Origin: Daucus carota subsp. sativus
Lineage: Eukaryota > Streptophyta > Magnoliopsida > Apiales > Apiaceae
DNA: 64,000 nucleotides
Assembly: GCF_001625215.2 (NCBI RefSeq)
Contig: NC_030381.2
Coordinates: 43,336,689 to 43,400,688, forward strand
Direction of reading: 5' to 3'
In this document: piece after piece, positions 12,719-23,027 of the stretch
Layout: each line of letters begins with the position of its first letter
Position numbering within the stretch: position 1 is the first letter of the stretch
Program-made: the position numbers and the translations under genes
The notes under the pieces: generated by a model
Told to the model about the DNA's origin: nothing
Seen by the model: only the letters and a program-made list of their open reading frames with translations
Database searches by the model: none

Positions 12719-13519
12719 TCATCATTCATCAATAAACTTTGCTAGTGCATTTTTTTGTAGAAATACATCAATCAGAACGTAATGAACTAATGATCAATGG
12801 TAAATGCCTCCTTATGCGATGTTTAAACTTTCAGTTTATTGCCAATGGTATTTTCCTCTTCTGTTTCACTGTGAAGACAAAACAATGCTACATTGTCTTC
12901 ACAGTATAATAATCTTACTCTGACTGACAAGTATAATAATCTCTCTTCTGATCCACTCACTACATTATATGAAAAGCTTAAGCTCTATTTTGTTCCATTT
13001 GCTAAATCACAAATTCACAATACAAAACCCAAGTTAATATCTGCAATATATACATACAATTTGTCCAAGTGCAATGACACAATACTCTTTCACCTTTACA
13101 CTAGATTTATCATTCAGCCATTCTTAAAGTTCAGTCAGTCAATTGCTTCAGCTTTTCAAACATTCCATCTTTCTTTGAAAAAATGAAGAAGTATATGTAT
13201 TTTTCTTTTCCAAACTGCACACTGATTCACATCTTTCAGCACTTCAGTTTATTATTTTCCCTTCAATTACTGCTGATCTTTAAAGTCATATCCTTTTCAA
13301 TGTATAAACTAACTAGTATTCAACAAGAAGCATGAAAAAGCACACAAAAGAAAACCAAATTTGAATTCATAACCAAAGATTTTTCGCCATTAAGCTATCA
13401 ACAAATTTACATGACATTCATCCAAAGCATTTCAAAACACAACCATATATCACAAAAGCACCCTACATTCCCACTAGTACCATATAGCAAAAACTGAAAA
13501 CAGCCTGAAATCAACAACC
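12719..13519. other. Convergent 3' region between M41-like gene and H2A.X
   Basis: The 3' ends of two convergent genes face each other across 800 bp. The phrase 'gacaagtataataatct' is a near repeat of 'cacagtataataatct' around 12898-12940. Otherwise I see nothing coding or repetitive. Confidence 0.5.
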
Positions 13520-14024
13520 CTAGAACTCCTGCGAAGCAGAGCCAATGTCCCCTTTCCCCTTGCCCACCTTCTTCGGCAACAAATTCTGATGAATATTCGG
13601 CATCACACCTCCATTCGCAATCGTAACAGACCCCAAAAGCTTGCTCAACTCCTCATCATTCCGCACCGCTAACTGAATGTGCCTCGGGATAACCCTAGTC
13701 TTCTTGTTATCCCTCGCAGCATTTCCCGCCAATTCCAGCACCTGTAAAAATATAAACAATCAACACATAGACAAACAAAAGGTTGACTAAATATTCATGT
13801 CGTGTACAAAATTGTCGAACCTCAGCAGCGAGGTATTCGAGAACAGCAGCGAGATAAACGGGAGCACCAGCACCGACACGCTGAGAGTACTTGCCGGCTT
13901 TGAGAAAACGAGCAATTCGACCGACCGGGAATTGAAGACCGGCTTTTGAAGAGCGGGAGACTGACTTCGTCGCCGGCGCCGTCTTTCCTCTGCCGCCGGT
14001 GGATTTTCCCTCTTTGTTGCCCAT
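13520..14024 (-). CDS. H2AX: Histone H2A.X
   Basis: Two exons, 14024-13821 and 13741-13520, encode 141 residues. The core shows the H2A signature [19 protein letters not shown], the acidic-patch region [20 protein letters not shown], and the docking segment ending [10 protein letters not shown]. The protein ends SQEF (residues 138-141), the SQ[E/D]-hydrophobic motif phosphorylated by ATM/ATR to give gamma-H2A.X at DNA breaks; this tail separates H2A.X from canonical H2A. The single intron after GAG codon 68 fits plant H2A.X genes, which are often intron-bearing and polyadenylated. The start is MGNKEGKS; the in-frame upstream opening is TTG, not ATG. One of the safest calls in the window. Confidence 0.96.
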
Positions 14025-14102
14025 TTGTATTTTCACTATCAAACCCTAACTGCTGTGCTTTATAATTTTTTTATTCTGCAGTGTTTTGTTTATTGTTCTC
14101 GG

Positions 14103-14281
14103 TTTATATAAGTGTCGTGTCTGTGTTTTGATTGGCTGAGGGGTGTTCACGGGGATCGGTGACGTGGCGTTTCTTTTGTGTTTTTTCGTTCTTTCTTCTG
14201 ATTTCGCGGAGATCGATGACATGGCATTTGAGGGGGTTTTGTTTGTTTCTTGCGCTTCTTTGATTTTTTTTAGGCGGGAAT
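14103..14281 (-). promoter_or_regulatory. H2A.X promoter: TATA, CCAAT, ACGTCA hexamer, E2F-like site
   Basis: Read on the minus strand upstream of the ATG: TATATAAA at 14110-14103; AGCCAAT (CCAAT box) at 14137-14131; ACGTCA within CCACGTCAC at 14165-14160, the hexamer known from plant histone promoters; and ATTCCCGC at 14281-14274, which fits the E2F consensus WTTSSCSS. This combination predicts S-phase and DNA-damage-linked expression (inference from known plant H2A.X/E2F biology). The leader between TATA and ATG is about 80 bases. Confidence 0.65.
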
Positions 14282-14764
14282 TTTGGGTTAATTTTCAATT
14301 TTCTGATCTTTTGGGCTTGTTGTAGCTGGTCTTATTAAGCCCAAACCGATAAGTAGATAAACCCCACTTTGAATAACCCGCTACTTGCATACTTGAAATT
14401 GTTTTCTAGGTGATATATTTCTCTTATTTTAATTTCTGATGCTACAGTATTTTAGTTCCATCTAAGTTAAAGAAGTTAAAGGGGTAAAAAGGAGTCAACA
14501 AGAATTCATTGATCTTCATGAACTTTTATTTTTTCTTATTCCTCTCAAAAACGGAGGTGAAAGGAGTTTGATGCGGGCAAGTCTGATTATGTCCTAAAAT
14601 GATATATCAATCCAAAATTTGAGATATTTGACAAAAATGGGTGTTTAAAAGCATCTCTGACAATATTATAATGAGGTTTTCTAAATATATAATAAATAAT
14701 TTAACTTCTAGAAAATAAAATTTTATGTTGAATGAAATTACAACAATAATCTCTACTTATGTTA

Positions 14765-15000
14765 CTACCTCCGTCCTTTTTTACTTGTCACTTTGACTTT
14801 TTGCACGTAATTTAAGGTGATTAAAAAGCATACATCTATTTGTTATTTTTAAAATTTTCTTTTTCTGAATTAAAGTTTATACTTTATATTTTTATTCATA
14901 AAAAGAAAATTTTAAAAATAATGAGCGGAATTATGTTTTTTAATCACCTTAAGTTACGTGCAAAAAGTCAAAGTGACAAGTAAATAGGGATGGAAGGAGT
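14765..15000. mobile_element. Stowaway-like MITE, near-perfect fold-back
   Basis: Flanked by TA on both sides. The left arm reads CTACCTCCGTCC then ACTTGTCACTTTGACTTTTT, and the right arm is its reverse complement (AAAAAGTCAAAGTGACAAGT ... GGAAGGAGT). The arms pair over about 75 bases, so the element is a long hairpin. About 236 bp, no coding capacity. Confidence 0.8.
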
Positions 15001-15028
15001 ATATGTTATTATTATAATATTAAATTTA

Positions 15029-15190
15029 GAGAAATATGTAAAAATACTCATTTTTCAAATTTATTTTCAAAAATACGATTAAAGTTGCGACTGAGGTGGC
15101 AACTTTAACAGTATTTAGAGAAATATGTAAAAATACCCATGTTTTCAAACTTATTTTCCAAAATACGGTTACAGTTGATTTTCAGGTTAT
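15029..15190. repeat. Imperfect ~88-bp tandem duplication
   Basis: The segment starting GAGAAATATGTAAAAATAC at 15029 recurs from about 15117, sharing the order 'tattttc.aaaatacg.tta.agttg'. Probably debris of an older repeat; no function seen. Confidence 0.6.
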
Positions 15191-16109
15191 CGGCGCCGTA
15201 AACGAGATTGCAAATAAAGTTGCACTGTTTTTTCGAACATATTTTCTGCAATTTGGGTATTTTTGAAAAACCCCTTAAATTTAAAACTTTTTAGCAAAAA
15301 GATAATATGAAAAATATGGGAAGTAGTGTGCAAAAGGTGGAAAAATGAATATCTAATTTTAAAAATCAAATGAAAAATGAATTAGTCATTATCTAGTTGT
15401 TGTGAGAAGAAAAGTAGATCCTAAATGTTTAAAGAATAGTTAAAACACTGTTGGATGGATTTTTAAATTATATAATTTAGAATATCAACGAAGCCAATTT
15501 TATTAGATATGCTTTAATAATGTCTTAGTGATTTTTTTAGATATGATATTTCACATTATGTCCAACAATTGAGTCAATTTCTCAATTCTCAAGCTATACT
15601 CATTTTGATGTTGTTTTACATATGTTGAAGTATCTTAAAGGACTGTCAACATGAGATTATTTTACTCGGCTCAAAATGATCTCGATTTTAAAAGGTTATT
15701 AAAATTCTCACCGGAGTATGTGTGAGCATTCAATCGGTTCGGTATATAATCGGACCGAATTGAAAAAATCGAAAATTGAAATTGTAATTTTTCCATAACC
15801 GAACCGGACCTAAATTAGCATATTGGTTAAACTGGAACCGAACCGAAATAATCTTTTTTCTCGAAAACCAATTTTTTTAGTCAGAAATATGAAAATGACG
15901 AACATAATGGGTTTCTTAATCACTTCCTGCACATCTATACAGACCACGAGTGTTCCATATAAATTCCATATTAAAGTTTGTTCACCCGAATGATTGATTA
16001 TAGATTCTTGAATCTCTGATATAAGTCGCGTATGTTTGACTAGGGTTTAGCCGGCTGAACTGGGAAGTGGGAACCGGGTGTTTATGACAGAAGTTCGTTG
16101 AAATAATTA

Positions 16110-17725
16110 GGGGCTGGTATTGTATCATGATTTTCAATGATTTTTATTGACTTTTAAAATCTAGGTGTATTCAATCAAGATTTTTAAATAAAAGTAAAGA
16201 GTTATTGTATCAGGATTTCTAAAAAATCTTTCAAAGTTTGAGGTATTGAATTACAACTTTTAAAGAGTTATTAAAAGTCAGTTGTTATTCAATATATCAA
16301 TGACTTTGGTGGAAATATATAACTGATAGACTTTTAATGACTTTCTATGGAAAATTGTATATATTTTTTCAAAAAATTGTCAGGCCATTTTTGAAAAGAT
16401 TTGACATGACTTTTATTTTCCCTCAATTAACCGGTCGCTCCAACCTAGGGTTCATCCTCTGCAAAAAGTCTCTCCAATTCATCCTCTGTGAAAAAGGTTC
16501 CTTTTTTTTCTCTATTATGATTTTCTATTATCATTTTGTGTTTTTACATACATATAGATCTACTTGCTTCTACTCATGATTTTTAATTTATACAGATTGT
16601 CGAAAATCTCAATCTTGTTAGAGCATCTCCAACTATTGAAAACCCTTGGCTAAAAGGTGAGTTGGCATACTTAAAATAAAAAAATTTAGCCAACAACTCG
16701 AAAAACTCAACTCCAACCATGCTCAGCTGTTGTCTATAAATTTAGCCAACCTCCTATGGATGACTAAATTTGTCGAACCTCTACAGGCCTGTAAGGAAAT
16801 CTGTAGGAAGATTGCACATAATTTATTAACATATTAAACTGATATATTCTATTTTAACAATCTAAAATATTAATAACATACTATTTTTAAATTATAGCCA
16901 ACTAATATAGTCAATACCATTGAAGCAAAATGTCTTACAGGTTCAGCAAATTTTACATAATGTCTTACAGGTTCTATTTAGCCAACGATTATAGCCAACG
17001 CCGTTGGAGATGCTCTTATAAGCATACAACGAAAATTCAGCTACATTCAGAGCCTACCAGGCATATATGCCATGCAAAGGCCATACCTACCAATTAAACA
17101 TCCGTACACTTTCAAGCCTAACAATCCACATATAGTGACTGAATCAAGTGAAGCAGAATTCTGTATCGACGAGAAGCACTACTTGAGTAGACCAAAAATG
17201 TTGCAGTATTAAAGGCAACATGATCAGTCTTCCAACAACTCTACGTACTTGAGCTATATCAGTCCGTTTATGGTATCAAAACACATCATTATTAAATATG
17301 AAGAGTAAAAACATATAATTCTCGAACTCTAAAATCCGTAAATTTATAGTATCAAAAGTGAATACGAAAATCTGATACAAGGTCACAATTAATTAACATT
17401 ATGTTTATAAATATGATTCAGTAAACAGTATTATAGTATATACACCGAACTTGGGTATAGCAGAAGATCGAGAGGGTATAGCAAAATGTCTAGAGGGTTT
17501 CAGAGAGGCTATTTATGATTTTAATAAAAATCTATTAAAGTATTTCAAAGTTATGAATTTGTAAAAAAAAAAGTCCGTTAAAGTTTTTAAATGTCATTGT
17601 CTCGGGAGTCATAAATTGTTTTTGAAATCTTAAGAAGTCAACGAGAGTCATTAAAAGTCTATAAAATCCATTAAAGTCGTCCTCCCAAAATTTGTCATTA
17701 AAAGTCACGATACAATACCAGCCCC
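16110..17725. mobile_element. PIF/Harbinger-type non-autonomous element, 1.6 kb, TTA duplication
   Basis: The left end GGGGCTGGTATTGTATCATG at 16110 is matched at 17725 by the reverse complement of GGGGCTGGTATTGTATCGTG. Direct TTA flanks lie at 16107-16109 and 17726-17728. A 3-bp TWA duplication and GGG ends are the hallmarks of PIF/Harbinger. Subterminal copies of 'taatgactttt' and 'attaaaagtc' occur at both ends. No transposase or Myb-like reading frame survives, so it is non-autonomous. It carries a nested MITE (16621-17015). Confidence 0.75.
16621..17015. mobile_element. MITE nested inside the PIF-type element, TTA duplication
   Basis: It begins GAGCATCTCCAAC and ends GTTGGAGATGCTC, with TTA directly on both sides (16618-16620 and 17016-17018). 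These ends belong to a widespread plant MITE type (Tourist-like). The interior is AT-rich with repeated 'tagccaac' and has no coding capacity. Being inside the larger element, it inserted later. Confidence 0.8.
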
Positions 17726-18350
17726 TTAATTTCAACATAGATCTTTTGTCAAAATTATACTAGTCATTCGTGATGTAAATTTTTATAAAATAAATTTTGT
17801 GGGTTATCAATCTTTCGACATGTTTTTAAACTCTGTCTAATTTAGTTTTTTTTTTGGTTAGGAATTACAATTTTTTATACAAAATTTTACTTCCTAGAAG
17901 AAAAAATCTAAATCAGCTCATTTCAAGTTTATCTCGACCCTCCTCGAACTCGATATCGCTATTTTGGATAAATATAAATTTATGACAGAGTCTTCAAAAC
18001 GACATCTTCGGACATAAGAAAGTGGGTCCCGTGGTTAACTATATCACGAAATTCACGGTAGCCGAGTTTGTCGTGTTTCTAATGCACCGCCTCTTCATAC
18101 ACTCTCTTTCTTTTTTCGACGCAACTACCTTCTCATCATCTTTTGTATACATCCGGACTGTCATACACGTACATTTATTTCCAAATTTTATGCAAGTGAA
18201 AAAAAACAAATTGAAGCTCCTGTACAAGTACCTGAACAAATTATACGAGAAAAGTCAAAGTTAAGATCAATTAATCTTTTTCTGTGTTTTTTTAAAATTT
18301 TTGATTGTATTTTCTTCTTTTCTTCTTGTTCTTGGAAAGAGTAAAGTGAA

Positions 18351-19886
18351 ATGGCGGGAAGAGATGGAGACGATGATACCCCCAGTGAATCCAGGGTTTG
18401 TACTATTTCTCTATGGTTTTTAGTTTTATGTGCATGCATATCTTTATATGTTTGATTTTGTTGCAAATTTTGATATTCTTATTGAGTTTGTTGAAATCTT
18501 GAACTTTTGGAATTGGTTGATTGAAGTTGGAACTTGAAAGTAGTTGAGTAGGGGGTTTTGTTGCAATAACTTGCAAGCTTTCTAGTTTTTGTACAAATTG
18601 TGTTGTTCCTGTAGTTCGCCTAGTTGTTATGTACATGGGAATTCTTGGTTATATTTCTAGGCTTCTTTTGCGGAAATTTAAATACTCACGCAGATATGTC
18701 TTTTCTGAGAACAGAGTGGTATCGACCCAGCTATAATGCTCCAGATATGATGTTTGGTTTAATTTCATATATTTATGAATGACAACTGTTGATTGCATTT
18801 CCAAAATTTTTGTTTAGATCAGTTGGAAGTTGGATAGAATTCTTTAGGTCTAGACCAAGAAGTTTGCTCATGTACGTTTTTTTGTATATATAGATGGTGG
18901 TTCCATTGAATACATGGGTTCTCATTTCCAATTTAAAGCTGGCGTACAATCTTCTTCGCGGTAAGGATGGGACCTTCAACCGTCACTTGGCTGAGTTCCT
19001 TGACCGCAAAGTCCCATCGAATACAAATCCTGTTGATGGTGTTTTCTCGTTTGATGTCATTATTGACCGTGGAACCAACCTCCTAGTCCGAGTCTATCGA
19101 CCAGTGGATCCTGAGGTGGGTTCGCCTGGTTTTACGGACCTGTACAGACCCTCGAGTGCTGATGTTGTTCCTGTTATTGTGTTCTTTCATGGCGGAAGCT
19201 TTGCACATTCCTCTGCCAATAGTTCCATTTATGACATTCTTTGTCGACGTCTTGTTAGCCTTTGTGACGCTATTTTGATTTCAGTAGATTATCGTCGTAC
19301 TCCAGAGTACACCTATCCATGTCCCTATATTGATGGATGGACTGCACTTGAGTGGGTTAATTCAAGGACATGGCTTAGAAGTAAGAAGGATTCGAAAGTC
19401 CATATATACTTGGCTGGCGATAGCTCTGGTGGAAATATCATTCATAATGTTGCTTTAAGGGCCATGGGATCAGAAATTGAAGTGCGGGGAAATATAATGC
19501 TTAATCCCATGTTCGGGGCAGAGGAGAGGAGTGAATCAGAGATCCAATTAGACGGAAAATATTTTGTGACTATTCAAGATCGTGATTGGTACTGGAGAGC
19601 CTTTCTTCCCGAAGAAGACCGTGATCATCCAGCTTGCAATCCATTTGGTCCCAAGGGTATAAGTATAGAGGGAAAAAATTTCCCTCGAAGTCTTGTCGTC
19701 GTGGCTGGTCTGAACCTTATTCGGGACTTGCAGGTTGCATATGCTGAAGGACTTGGGAAGGCTGGCTGTGATGTCAAACTTATATATTTAGAGATGGCTA
19801 CAGTTGGGTTCTATTTGTTGCCCAACAATGACAATTACTTTACCGTGATGGATGAGATCAAAACTTTTGTGAGTTCGAGTAGCTAG
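18351..19886 (+). CDS. GID1: Gibberellin receptor GID1
   Basis: Soluble nuclear/cytosolic receptor that binds gibberellin and then DELLA repressors. Exon 1 is 18351-18395 (15 codons, MAGRDGDDDTPSESR), a 498-bp intron follows, and exon 2 is 18894-19886, giving 345 residues. It opens with the GA-lid segment (MVVPLNTWVLISN...), followed by the hormone-sensitive-lipase fold with FFHGGSFAHSS (oxyanion HGG) and GDSSGG (Ser192). Val319 in ATVGFYLLPNN stands where lipases have the catalytic His, the GID1 hallmark. DRDWYW, which carries GA-contacting residues, is intact. Oddities against the Arabidopsis GID1a sequence as I remember it: Leu29 where the lid Phe (F27) is expected, Asn289 where the triad Asp is conserved (GLNLIRDLQ), SVDYRRTPEYTYP instead of SVNYRRAPEN.YP, and RGKDG instead of RRPDG. 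Intron position fits the family. Confidence 0.93.
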
Positions 19887-21650
19887 TGTGAAGAACAGGT
19901 AGCATAGTGAGAGGTATTTAAGTTTTAGCTATTTCCTGTTTAGGTTTGCTTTGGCATATGGATGCAGAGACATCAACTGTCATGTGGTGCCTGTGTAAGG
20001 TTTCTACGACGACCTTTAAAGAGATGTTTAGGGCTCGGTGGGAATAGTCCATCTCTATGTAAATATGTATCATATTATAGAACATATTTATATGTTTTAT
20101 TGTAAAAATACTTTACTAGCATACAGTCTAGCATGATACAAGTGCATATTTGAATTTCATTTGAAACTGTTTTACCATGAAAGAGGCTGTTAGTGCAGCC
20201 TGGTTTTTGCTCCACTGCCTCTTACTTTGGTGTGATTGCGGTCTGTTACTCTATCTTGGTGTAACAGAACGCATCGTTGTCTCTGCACAGATATGTATGC
20301 AAGAGTAATGACACTGGTATAAAGTCTGTGACAGAAGGCACACAGATGAAGTATTATATGTGTTGTCGATCTTTCTCTGGAATCAAAATGTCAACTTAGC
20401 AAGTGATAAGTATGTGGACTAGAGTCTGTTTAAAACTAATGTTTTGTTCGGTCACGGTGAATGATTCTGAAAGGAATGGAATGAAAAATGAACAATAATG
20501 TCATGGTCAAGAAATTTCATTTTATCCTCCATTTCATTCATTACGTCATATCTGTTAGAAATCGCATCTTCAATTTGAGATGGAATTCTCCATTCTTTCC
20601 TACCCTTAATTTATTCTCATATCTTATCATACTAGTTTTGCACTCACTTATTTTATTTTTTTCAAAACTTCCCTTTTATCTCTATTAATTTCAAGTTCCC
20701 TGTTCAACGGATTCTGATCACCGAAATATTTATCCTTCTTCCGCTTCTTCCTGACGGATGAGGCATTGGCCGAAATCACTACATTATAATTTAAGAAAAA
20801 ACTTAGCTGATAGATGAGGCGTTGGTCGAAATCACTACCTGATAATTGAAGAAAAAATTAGCGGAACCTGATGCGTAAAGCACTGATGTGATGAGACTTA
20901 TTTCTACTTCTCCCCCGATACAATATATTGAAAATACCATTTTCTATCCATTTCTTTGCGTAGTTTAGTACACACGTCAATTTCTGATCGAGTTTTTTGT
21001 ATATTCATCAGGTGCTCATATTTAAATCACAATCAATACACAAACTTCGATATCGTCTGGAGACTTCCCTTCTCACCTTTATCTCTCTTCTGTTTTGCTA
21101 CCTGCAACTGCATGTTTCTAATGGATGGTCCAACCGTCCATTTCAGTTATTTTTTGCAGGCTACGGTTTTATAATCTGCCATTATATAATCCAGTTATTT
21201 TATATTTTTTGCAGTAAAAATCGGATCAAATTTAATCAGAAAAAAGTCAAAACTGCACAAATAACTTTAAACCGGGGAGCAGTAGAATCATACATATACT
21301 GCAAGTCAGAAAGTTGGTCGAGATTCCATTTCTGAAACCGTGAAATCAGATGATATGTGTTTGCAGCACTGCAGTCTGCAGATTGCTAGGTTCACCAAAG
21401 TTTAGATTTATTTTCAAAATTAAGTTTGAAGGTCATGATGGTGATGACTGATGACATGTAATTTTTTTAGGACATTTGGTTGATGATGAATGAGCGCAGT
21501 TAACGGGATCGGAACCTCAATCGCATGCATAATTGTTTGGATTAGTTATTTGGTTGTATAGAAATGGGAACCTGAATCCTTTTAGGTGGTTAAATCATAC
21601 ACTTCCTACCTCCTGCATTTCCATACCATTTCCATTTCCGTTAAACCCCA
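19887..21650. other. GID1 3' region and intergenic DNA up to the CACTA element
   Basis: The first ~250 bases are a plausible 3'UTR. A ~56-bp tandem duplication follows at 20757-20868. AT-rich DNA with no supportable gene continues to the GTTTGGATTA motif near 21535, which may be the left end of an older MITE that the CACTA element entered. The small frames at 20956-21335 show no family signal. Confidence 0.5.
20757..20868. repeat. Imperfect 56-bp tandem duplication
   Basis: GATGAGGC.TTGG.CGAAATCACTAC, then TAATT.AAGAAAAAA.TTAGC, occurs twice head to tail (from 20757 and from 20813) with scattered mismatches. Confidence 0.75.
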
Positions 21651-21659
21651 TTACACTAC

Positions 21660-22490
21660 AAGAAAACTCGGTATTCCCAACGAAAATTACCAACGGAAGC
21701 AATTCTGTTACAATTTCCCAACGGAATACTAACAGTTTTTGTGCAGGAGAAGGTCAAACATTCAACAACAGATTACCAACGGTTTACCGACTTAAATTTA
21801 CCAACGGAATATTCTGTTGGTAAAGAAGGCGAATTACCAACGGTTTACCCACGGAAAATTTAAAATGCAAATGCCAACACACTTGTTACGGATTAGCGAC
21901 GGTATTTCTGTTGGTAATTTGGTGATAAATTCGTCACTCTCTCCGTTGTTAATTCCGTTGGTAAACAATACTTTAGCGACGGAATGTCCGTTGGTAAATT
22001 AGTAATAAACGAGTCACTATTTCCGTTGGTAATTCCGTTGGTAATCGATACTTTAGCAACGGAATGTCCGTTGGTATATTAGTAATAAATTAGTCACCAT
22101 TTCCGTTGTTAATTCCGTTGGTAACCAATCAATTAGCGACGGAATGTCCGTTGGTAAATTGGTGATAAATTAAACACTATTTCCGTTGGTAATTCTGTTG
22201 GTAATATGTAAAGAAAATTAATTTAAAATAAGTTCCGCATGGCATATTATACCTGTTGGTAATCCGTTGGTAAAGTAGATCGGTCAGTAATTATCCGTTG
22301 GTAATCTGTTGGTGAAGTAGATCGGTCAGCACTTGTCCGTTGCTAATCTGTTGGTAAAGTAGATCGGTCAGCACTTTTCCGTTGGTAATCGGTTGGTAAA
22401 GTAGATCGGTCAGCACTTTTCCGTTGGTAATCGGTTGGTAAAGTAGATCGGTCAGCATTTATCCGTTGGGAATCCGTCAGTACTCAAAAC
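21660..22490. repeat. Left subterminal repeat array of the CACTA element
   Basis: Many copies of CCGTTGGTAA and its inverse. From about 21890 to 22200 they sit in ~60-bp units (GCGACGGAATGTCCGTTGGT...). From about 22260 to 22480 they sit in ~42-bp units around AAGTAGATCGGTCAGCACTT, repeated about five times. In CACTA elements such arrays bind TNPA. Confidence 0.85.
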
Positions 22491-23027
22491 ATATTAAAAG
22501 GCTCAGCAAACAATTCCTCATTTCTTCCTTCGGCTTTTACACTTCTAACACCTTATTTTCTCTCTAATAGCATCCAAAAATAGCTGAAAATTCACCTTAA
22601 TCCTTCCCATTTGCTAAGAAGCTTTACTCCATTCTTGTAAAATAAGGTTAGTTGTTTCCATATCTATTTTGATATTAATTTTTATGTAAATTATTTGTAT
22701 TGCTAATTAATTTTTAGTTAGGTGTTGGAATATTATTCATCTATGTTGATAGCATTATAAGTCTTAATTAACAAAATTGATATATATATGTGTGTGTGGT
22801 GAAAATGGTAGTTATAATTACATATATTTAATTAATTATAATTGTTAACAAGCATGTATTTAATACATAAATGTAAACATGATGTATCAAAATGATAGTA
22901 ATTATAATTATGATTTATGCATTAGTTATTAATTCGGACGAATTATTTAAATTTACTTGAACTAGTAATCAATTTCGATAATCATCTTGTTGTTGTTAAT
23001 GAATTCTTACGTAGGTGGTCTCGAAAA

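Larger units (their letters stand above)
14326..18000. other. Intergenic region between H2A.X and GID1
   Basis: Apart from the Stowaway MITE, the tandem duplication and the nested PIF-type pair listed separately, it holds an 'accgaaccgaa/ttcggttcgg' rich patch at about 15735-15860, a common plant repeat motif. No gene is supportable; short frames such as those near 17535-17738 lie inside transposon sequence. Confidence 0.5.

Noticed and set aside
15735-15860. Complete MITE around the 'accgaaccgaa' patch
   Set aside because: The inverted 'ttcggt/accgaa' motifs are present but no matching ends or target duplication could be set.
21660-22490. Independent satellite or small-RNA locus
   Set aside because: The repeats are the subterminal motifs of the CACTA element and also occur at its right end.
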